From: Oreohelix idahoensis
Taxonomy: Eukaryota > Mollusca > Gastropoda > Stylommatophora > Oreohelicidae
Assembly (NCBI GenBank): GCA_024509875.1
Contig: JAMPIV010022931.1
Span: 186,001 to 250,000, forward strand
Reading direction: 5' to 3'
Length of the DNA stretch: 64,000 nt
Shown piece after piece: positions 57,343 through 64,000 of the stretch; positions within the stretch are counted from its first letter, which is position 1; the number at the start of each line of letters is the position of its first letter. The translations under genes were made by a program, and so were the position numbers. The notes below the pieces were generated by a model, which did not search any database, was not told the origin of the DNA, and saw nothing but the letters and a program-made list of their open reading frames with translations.

Positions 57343-59918
57343 TGAAAAAGACCCCGTGGCGTCGAGAAAGCGGTGAATGGCTTTGCTTTAGGGGTTAATG
57401 GCACTTGCCAATAACCCTTTGAAAGGTCAAATTTCGAAAAGAATGTGGCATGAGACAATTTCTCTAATAAGTCGTCTAAAAGAGGTAATGGTTCCGCATC
57501 GAATTTTGTAACTTTGTTTAATTTCCTGTAATCTACGCAAAGACGTATATTGTTGTCCTTCTTCCTAATGATTACCATAGAAGAAGAATATGGTGATGAA
57601 GATGGTTCAATTATATTTAATTGAAGCATCTCATCCAATTCCTTATCAACCTTATCACGAAAGTGTAAAGGAATAGGATATGGGCGAACTCGAATCGGTG
57701 TATCGTCAGTCAGAATAATGTCATGTTGGATGACTGACGTATGACCTGGGATGTCAGTGAGGACATCCTCATACGTGTGTAGAATATTAGAGACTTGCTG
57801 ACGTTGATCATCAGTAAGAGTAGATGAGATAGTAACATCATTCCATTTCTCAGTGGAATGGAGTGGTACAACTGGTATTGGTAGTTGTACATCATCGAAA
57901 GAAGATTCCTCTTCTTGGATGACTGACAAACTAGAATAGTGTTGAATAGGAGGTGTAGGATCGTCAGTTGCTTGGAACACTGATTGTAGATAATCAGGAC
58001 GTGAGTAATATTCCTTCAACATATTAATGTGGAAGGTTTTATGTTTACCATTAACATCAACGATGTAGTCGACATCGGATATTCTTGAGATGATCCTGAA
58101 AGGACCTCTCCAGGTAATTAAAAGACGATTATTATGCGCAGGGAGTAATACAAAAGCTTCATCACCAGGTATGAGCTGGCGAAGACGTCTATACTTGTTT
58201 GCAAATAGACGAGCTTTTTCTTTGGCTTGTTCGGATGATGCAGTAGCTAATCTACAAGCATCTATGATTCTCTTTCTCAGAGAGATCACATACTCATAAG
58301 AGGATTGAGTTTCCTCTTCAATATTCTCGTCAACCAATAAGTCGTGGATTAACGCCATCGGACCGCGTGGTTGCATGCCGAAAACAAGTTGAAATGGAGA
58401 AAACCCCGTTGCTTGATTTTGTACTTCGCGATACGCAAAGAGACAAGCGGGTAGGACCCGATCCCAGTCTTGTGGGTGGTCTTGTGTCATCTTACCCAAC
58501 AACTGCTTGAGTGTCCTATTTAGACGCTCAATTAACCCATTTGACATCGGATGATAAATAGAACTTAGAGATCTGTCTATACCTAATGTCTTCATAACTT
58601 GAGACATGGATTCATAAATGAACTGAACCCCATGATCCGACAAGATTTTCCGTGGAAAACCAATGCGTGAGAAGATTAACATCAATGCCTCTGCTACACT
58701 GGCAGATGAAGTGTTCTTGAGAGGGATAGCTTCAGGCCAGCGAGTGCACATATCAATGCACGTAAGAATATGCGTATGCCCTCTAGCGGATGGTAGCATA
58801 GGACCAATAATGTCTATAGCCATTTTATCAAATGGTCTAATCGGGATGTCCGCAGCTTGAATAGGAGCCGCATGAAATGGACCCCGTACCTTAACTTCTT
58901 GACATATCAAACAAGACCGACAATAGAGAGTGATGTCCTTATGGACGCCTGACCAGTAGAATGCCGAAAGCACTCTGGATTTGGTACGCGAAAAACCCAT
59001 ATGGCCCGCACATTGCGAGTCATGCGCATGTCGTAATATACGAGATCTCATACAGGATGGGACTATAATCTGAGAACATAAGGATGAATCCTTTTCTCGT
59101 ATTACTCTAACCAAAATGCCATTTTTAAGTATAAAATCATGTCTAGATTTTGCAAGTTTGTTGCTGGTATTATTTTTGTTCACATACTGAAAAATTTTTT
59201 TTAATGAATCATCATTCTTTTGCAATGTTGCAAACAACTCCCGTGAAATAGGAGCATCATCATCACAAGTGGTATGAACTGTAGGTTCCATAGGTGTATC
59301 ATGCGACATATTAGTAGCTTGCGCTCTAGTCACTACTGCATTTGCAGTTTGAATATGTCGCTCTTCCCATTCAGCAATTTGCTGTGGTGTACACTCTTTA
59401 ATACCATGTATGCGACCAAGTATCAAATCACAAATTGGATTCGGAAGGAGACAAGCTTGAATCTTTCCTGAAAAAAATGGAGTATTAAGATCAATAATAG
59501 CAGTGGCAAATGTTTCAATTGTGCCACCAAACGTTACACATTTGACAACCCGGCCCGTGGCACAACTTGGGTTGATCAGCGAAGTCCGGACGCCGACTGT
59601 ACTGCAACCAGAGTCAAATAGGAGAGAGCATGAAATATTGTTGACAAATCCCTTGTTAAACTTAAGAGAGCCCTGTCCCTGGTGTACTGAAGCAGCAGTG
59701 GCCGTACAGACTGCAGGTAGACTAGGTAAGGTATGTCCGCAACGCAGCGTCGTGATCGCCCTGGGCTGGAAAAGAGTAGAGCATTCTGAACAATCTTTGA
59801 CTTGGGTACAATCAAGAGAACAACACATAGCATTATGAGTTTCAGCTCCTTTACCCTGTTCAATGTTAGCCTGTGTATCATTAAAAGCGACATTAGAATG
59901 TCTATTCGTATTACTCAA
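57318..59918 (-). CDS. Element C protease-integrase-reverse transcriptase (N-terminal half)
   Basis: 866 codons. Residues 41-60 carry C-x2-C-x13-C-x-H (CSECSTLF to CGH, about 59736-59795), the same motif and spacing as in element A. Protease LLFDSGCSTVGV (about 59590-59625). Integrase zinc region HAHDSQCAGHMGF to CRSCLIC (about 58910-59035), core MAIDIIGPM, LSDHGVQFI and NGLIERLN with D-x35-E, then GPY/F TWRGPFRII, then reverse transcriptase up to LFQW. A one-base loss near 57338 ends the frame. The first ATG here is inside the polyprotein, not its start. Confidence 0.92.
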   Translation of the reverse strand: MSNTNRHSNVAFNDTQANIEQGKGAETHNAMCCSLDCTQVKDCSECSTLFQPRAITTLRCGHTLPSLPAVCTATAASVHQGQGSLKFNKGFVNNISCSLLFDSGCSTVGVRTSLINPSCATGRVVKCVTFGGTIETFATAIIDLNTPFFSGKIQACLLPNPICDLILGRIHGIKECTPQQIAEWEERHIQTANAVVTRAQATNMSHDTPMEPTVHTTCDDDAPISRELFATLQKNDDSLKKIFQYVNKNNTSNKLAKSRHDFILKNGILVRVIREKDSSLCSQIIVPSCMRSRILRHAHDSQCAGHMGFSRTKSRVLSAFYWSGVHKDITLYCRSCLICQEVKVRGPFHAAPIQAADIPIRPFDKMAIDIIGPMLPSARGHTHILTCIDMCTRWPEAIPLKNTSSASVAEALMLIFSRIGFPRKILSDHGVQFIYESMSQVMKTLGIDRSLSSIYHPMSNGLIERLNRTLKQLLGKMTQDHPQDWDRVLPACLFAYREVQNQATGFSPFQLVFGMQPRGPMALIHDLLVDENIEEETQSSYEYVISLRKRIIDACRLATASSEQAKEKARLFANKYRRLRQLIPGDEAFVLLPAHNNRLLITWRGPFRIISRISDVDYIVDVNGKHKTFHINMLKEYYSRPDYLQSVFQATDDPTPPIQHYSSLSVIQEEESSFDDVQLPIPVVPLHSTEKWNDVTISSTLTDDQRQQVSNILHTYEDVLTDIPGHTSVIQHDIILTDDTPIRVRPYPIPLHFRDKVDKELDEMLQLNIIEPSSSPYSSSMVIIRKKDNNIRLCVDYRKLNKVTKFDAEPLPLLDDLLEKLSHATFFSKFDLSKGYWQVPLTPKAKPFTAFSTPRGLFQWILCHSV

Positions 59919-60176
59919 CGATCTATCTCGTCGACGCGATCGATTTTGATTTTTGTCATTAAAATTGCCATAATTGTAGTTTCTGCTAGAGTTAAAATTT
60001 GGATTAGTCCGATAATTTGTATAATTATCGTTATGATGTTGGTAAAATTGTTTATTTCTAAAAAATTGTTTATGTTGCGGACCCTGAGATCTTGATCTCT
60101 AGTTTTGTTTATTATAATGTCCTTGATTATTTTTAAAATTATTGTTACCAAAATCTCGCGATCTGTGAGCCTGGTT
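59919..60176 (-). pseudogene. Element C Gag-protease linker, broken
   Basis: Asn/Arg/Tyr-rich region matching the disordered linker of element A. It follows an in-frame TAG at 60177-60179 and has a one-base loss near 60088-60091. Because this sits between Gag and protease the TAG could be a natural readthrough stop, but element A has none there. Confidence 0.7.
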
Positions 60177-61487
60177 CTAAGAAACATTAAATGGAGCAGA
60201 TTGTTGAAATTGCTTCCCTTCGTAAAAATTACCATTGTTAAAATTGTCATTATTTCCCTTATTGACATATCTGTCAGCACTAAAAGAACGATTGCGTGAA
60301 AAATTGTTTTGTTGTGCTGCAAAAGTAACAGGCAATTCATTCTTAATCTGTGTATTATTTAGATCCATGTTTGGGTGAGCAGTGCAAAAATTTTTAGCAT
60401 GCTGTTCCATGTCTTTCATAGATAAAGGTTTCCGTTCGTGTAAAAATGCGAGAAATGTAGGATTTACAGACGAAAGTACCTTATCGCGCATCAGTAAATC
60501 GAAGAGACCTTCATACGACTTTTCAATTTTGGATAATTCGATCCATCTTTCTAATGTTAGTCGTATTTGTGACAGAAAATCACTAAAATTTCTGCTAGAT
60601 TGAGGTAGTAATGTATGGAATCTTGATCGATATTGGTCTTCTGTCATTTGGAATTTTTGCAGAAGTGCCGCTCTAAGAGCATTATAGTCATTTTTCTCAC
60701 CAATGCTGGTGGTATGGTAAACTGCTAATGCGTCCTCTGTGAGTAATCTGGATAAATATGTACAGTATAGAGCTTTATCCACGTTATAAGAGACACAAGT
60801 GGCCTCAAACCTATCTAGGAAGAATATCACGTCATCAGACGGGGGATTAAATTTTGGTAATTTAAGGTGAATTCCCTTAAAATTATCATGTCTGGATGAA
60901 GTTTGGCTTTCAAAAGTTCTCTGAGAATTAGCTTCCTGAGTTAACCTAAGTCTCTCATATTCTGACTCTGCTAATTTCAGTTCATGCTGTCGTTTTCTTT
61001 CATTCTCTTCCATCTCAAGCTGAAGTCGTTTTGTGTTTTGTTCAGCTATTAATCTTCTTTCTTGCATTTCTTTTTGTTTAACTTCCATTTCTTTTTCAGC
61101 TATTAATCTTTTTTCTTCCATTTCTTTTTGTTTAACTTCCATTTCTTTTTGTTTATTTCCCATTTCAATATTAAGTAATCTTTCTTTTTCTGCCGTATCT
61201 CTTTTAAATTGCTCTTCAGCCTCGAATTTTTTCTGTTCGGACTCACGCTGAAATCGTTTCTCTTCTAATTCAGCGGCTAATCTCATTTTTTTCTCATTCT
61301 CCTCCGCCTCAATCCTTTTTTGATCTGCCTCAAATTTCAAATTTTCCAAACGTAAAGTTTCTAACCTTCTCTGATCAGCTTCTATTTCTTGAGCTTTCTT
61401 ATATTCTGCAAGTGCAAATGCTTTTGCTTCCTCAGGAGCCATCTGAAGAGCTTTTGCTTGCTTAATGAAATAGTCTAAGGTAGCCAT
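60177..61487 (-). CDS. Element C Gag
   Basis: 436 codons from the ATG at 61487. A short head MATLDYFIKQAKALQMAPEE, then about 150 residues of charged helix with repeated KQKEMEEKRLIAEKEMEV-type units, then the globular part: LPKFNPPSDDVIFFLDRFE, DYNALRAALLQKFQMTEDQY, RWIELSKIEKSYEGLFDLL and LAFLHERKPLSMKDMEQ, each with a close match in element A (for example RWIELSKTEKTYEGLMDLL). No zinc knuckle. Ends at the TAG at 60177. Confidence 0.92.
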   Translation of the reverse strand: MATLDYFIKQAKALQMAPEEAKAFALAEYKKAQEIEADQRRLETLRLENLKFEADQKRIEAEENEKKMRLAAELEEKRFQRESEQKKFEAEEQFKRDTAEKERLLNIEMGNKQKEMEVKQKEMEEKRLIAEKEMEVKQKEMQERRLIAEQNTKRLQLEMEENERKRQHELKLAESEYERLRLTQEANSQRTFESQTSSRHDNFKGIHLKLPKFNPPSDDVIFFLDRFEATCVSYNVDKALYCTYLSRLLTEDALAVYHTTSIGEKNDYNALRAALLQKFQMTEDQYRSRFHTLLPQSSRNFSDFLSQIRLTLERWIELSKIEKSYEGLFDLLMRDKVLSSVNPTFLAFLHERKPLSMKDMEQHAKNFCTAHPNMDLNNTQIKNELPVTFAAQQNNFSRNRSFSADRYVNKGNNDNFNNGNFYEGKQFQQSAPFNVS

Positions 61488-62563
61488 TATTCAATTTTAT
61501 TATGTAATAATACTACTTAAAATTGTTACAACAACTCGTGGTCTTCGTTCCTGTCCTTAGAACGGTATAATGTTATCATATAATTATTAAATATGTTATT
61601 AATCAATAAATTTATGTAATCAAATGTCATGAAATGAACAACGAGAAAGACAATAGAAACATAACCAACAAGACATGATAAACTGGACGGTAGAACACAA
61701 TCGTAGAAATCAAAAAAATAAAAATGTATAACTAAAATAGAATATCGTAAAAATATACGACGATAACTACGATCAGAAAATTAACAGTACAATTGACAAC
61801 ACAGTGTAAAAACATAGGTTTTGTAAAAAACTAAACGACAGGAAAGGTGAGATGGACGCAAAATACAAACAAAATTCATCATAAAACTAAATTATGAATA
61901 AAAATAGCTACCAAAAACAACGATTAAACGTGACGAAACAGCTAAATAGATAATATTATAAGAAGCAACTAGCGATCGGAACTTCGGCAAGGTTTCTAGC
62001 CTTGTACCGGAACTATCGCTCAATTGAAACTTACAAGACGAGCCCTACAGAACGTCTGACGAAGAGCCCGAATTGGCTTCGAGATGGATCTCGTTCGTCA
62101 GATCAACCTCCCTACCTCCCACGAAGAATACACAACATATAACACTGAACACGAAAAATATGAATGTGGACATAACACGGAAGGCACAACTAAGCGTAAT
62201 AAAGTGTACAACGGAAACACGTTATACTCATCTCGCGTGCAGGTAAAAAATCAATGTGCCTCGTCTCCGTGGATGTACGTCTACAGATAAAATACTTCGT
62301 TCTGCTTCTCTAGATTACAGCTCGCACGCAATAATGATGAAGAGATGATCTCCAAGTAATCAGTCACTGTGAAACTTGACGTGGAGGTTGATTGAAGACC
62401 TTGACCTTGGTAAACGTAAGTTGAATCTGATTCATATCACGCTAGGATCCAAATTGAGATGATGTCGCCTTGAAAGTAAAAATTCTTCTTTTCAAACGAT
62501 AATTTGGATGGGTACGTTCCTTGGAAGTTAGATATTTCCAGACCACACTGGAACACCATTTAT
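61488..62563 (-). other. Element C leader with primer-binding region
   Basis: 1.08 kb between LTR and Gag. Right after the LTR the minus strand reads ATAAATGGTGTTCCAGTGTGG; tggtgttccag matches the element A arrangement. No coding frame in the sense direction. Confidence 0.65.
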
Positions 62564-63655
62564 TGTTGACTCCATTTTATCGTTGAGTTCAGTGAAGAGG
62601 TAAATTGAAACGCGAATGGTTAAAACGGAATGAATGTCAACAATGTTCTTCAAACGAAAATTCCAACAAGTATCGTTGAATTGGGTGAACTGGGCAAGTA
62701 TTGGCAGCACACAAGTCGGTGATTACAGTACATATATTTTATTGACGTGACACCAACGAAGTGGAACAAGACAATCATAGTTACAGATGCGAAGATCATA
62801 CGTCAAAATGTTAATATCACTGTTAATAGTTGTTGTAGATTCTCTAACAGTTAAGTTCTCTTATATTCCAGTGACTAAGGATCACTTCCATTACCATATA
62901 ACAGACATGGTATTAACGTCCGTTGACCTTCTCCCAAGGACGTTTACTAAGGCAAACGGATTCATTCTCACGGAGCAATAATTTATATCATACTTGTAAG
63001 CATCCCAGACTTTCTTCATAAAATTCTTAGATAGCATATCCAATCCAAACAAAGGCAGATATAACAATATAACCAGGTTAGTGTTTCATCTTGGCTAACC
63101 TCTCGGTATCCATACCACGACTTTGGCATAGGTAAAACGGCATATTAAACATGTGAAGCATATATATATATTCATTAACTTGATTCCACATATGGATTTT
63201 CTCTCTACGAAAAGATTCCAAAGGCTATCGACTCCGTGTGTCCAATTCTAGGAATGTCATCTCCGATGAATTCCCGCTAGACCATTAATAGGAGCGGCCT
63301 GATACTTTAATTTACATAATTAAACTTGCCATAAGAAATGGGGCGACACTTACTTCATACATCCACTATTGGCTTCGCCATGAAGACCAATAGATACGAA
63401 TACAACTGATGGCTTCTTCAAATTTGCCAGGAATCAAAGAATAACACTGCGGACATGAATGTCGTCCGAGCTGCCCCTATCATGACGTCACAATCTACTC
63501 AACTAGGTTACACGTGCGTCCAAAGCCACTCACACAGCATTGTGCACGTCAGTGCGTGAATCAATCGAACGCACAAATAATATAACTATATAAAACTGGT
63601 GCGTACATTTGGCAGGACCGAAGACTACCCCCGTAGGTAATAAATGTACGTAACA
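62564..63655 (-). repeat. Element C 5' LTR
   Basis: 1,092 bp partner of 54297-55389. Ends at 63655 and is followed directly by repeat X. Confidence 0.95.
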
Positions 63656-64000
63656 CTTTTCCTTTTTTCTCAGTAATTTTACCTTCCCTGATCATAAAAC
63701 ATAAACCAGTGGATTGGATGAAAAATCCGTGTTATTCTCAGATAATTTGATTAAACAATGTGACTGGAAGTGGAAACGTCTTTTTCATGGTTTACGCATA
63801 TTTAAATATAGATGTAAACGTATTAAAATGTTCATATAATAAATATGTACACAATGTTGTCATCATCATCCACTTCCTGCTCCACCTGGAGCCTGGGGCT
63901 ATCTTTGCTTTTGGTTCCCTGTGAGAGAACCGGTAATTTACTGACGTCTGGCAAAGGAAGATTTCCGCATAACGTTGGGCCACGGGTTATGATTCCGTCT
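63656..64000. repeat. Direct repeat X, right copy (cut by window end)
   Basis: Matches 53591-53935 from its first base. The end of the copy lies outside the window. Confidence 0.92.

Larger units (their letters stand above)
54297..63655 (-). mobile_element. LTR retrotransposon C (Gmr1-like gene order)
   Basis: A 9.36-kb element with LTRs 54297-55389 and 62564-63655 differing by about six substitutions and one or two indels, ends TG...CA. Order from the right: leader, Gag, protease, integrase, reverse transcriptase, RNase H, long AT-rich tail. There is no 5-bp target duplication (attaa left, ctttt right); instead the flanks are two copies of repeat X. Close relative of element A by protein sequence and LTR start. 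Confidence 0.93.

Overview
This window is eukaryotic, AT-rich, intergenic-type DNA made almost entirely of transposable elements and simple repeats. I see no host gene that I can name, and no rRNA, tRNA gene, operon or CRISPR array. The mix (Ty3/gypsy-type LTR elements with integrase ahead of reverse transcriptase, LINE tails ending in ATT repeats, tRNA-derived SINEs, a Tc1/mariner copy, minisatellites) points to an invertebrate animal. A mollusc, perhaps a gastropod, is my best guess, from general familiarity with such LINE tails rather than from a marker gene.

Layout. 0-9.4 kb: a dispersed repeat (copy 1), a 517-bp fragment of an LTR element, a 35-bp minisatellite, a complete tRNA-derived SINE with target duplication, a 5'-truncated LINE end, and copy 2 of the dispersed repeat. 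9.4-17.9 kb: LTR element B-prime (minus strand), an internally deleted copy inserted in repeat copy 2 and itself hit by a LINE end. 18.0-27.9 kb: LTR element A (plus strand), nearly complete. 28.3-30.3 kb: two minisatellites, the first with higher-order periodicity. 30.6-33.4 kb: three LINE fragments, one carrying a SINE. 35-50.2 kb: a restriction-like-endonuclease LINE (minus strand) with an uninterrupted 1,058-codon frame; LTR element B (40371-49951, 5-bp target duplication GGTGC) sits just upstream of its start codon. 51.0-52.0 kb: a Tc1/mariner transposase with a frameshift. 53.6-64.0 kb: LTR element C (minus strand) between direct repeats of a non-LTR flanking sequence.

The four LTR elements form two lineages (A with C; B with B-prime). 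In A, B and C the order is Gag - protease - integrase (HHCC, DD35E, GPY/F) - reverse transcriptase - RNase H, the order of Gmr1-like elements and the reverse of ordinary Ty3/gypsy. All four have a Gag that starts with a long Glu/Lys/Arg-rich helix. B and B-prime keep a CCHC zinc knuckle. A and C lack one and instead share a C-x2-C-x13-C-x-H motif just before the protease, which resembles half of a RING finger. Most frame breaks in A, B and C are single-base changes in short homopolymer runs, so these elements are either very young or partly broken only by sequencing error.
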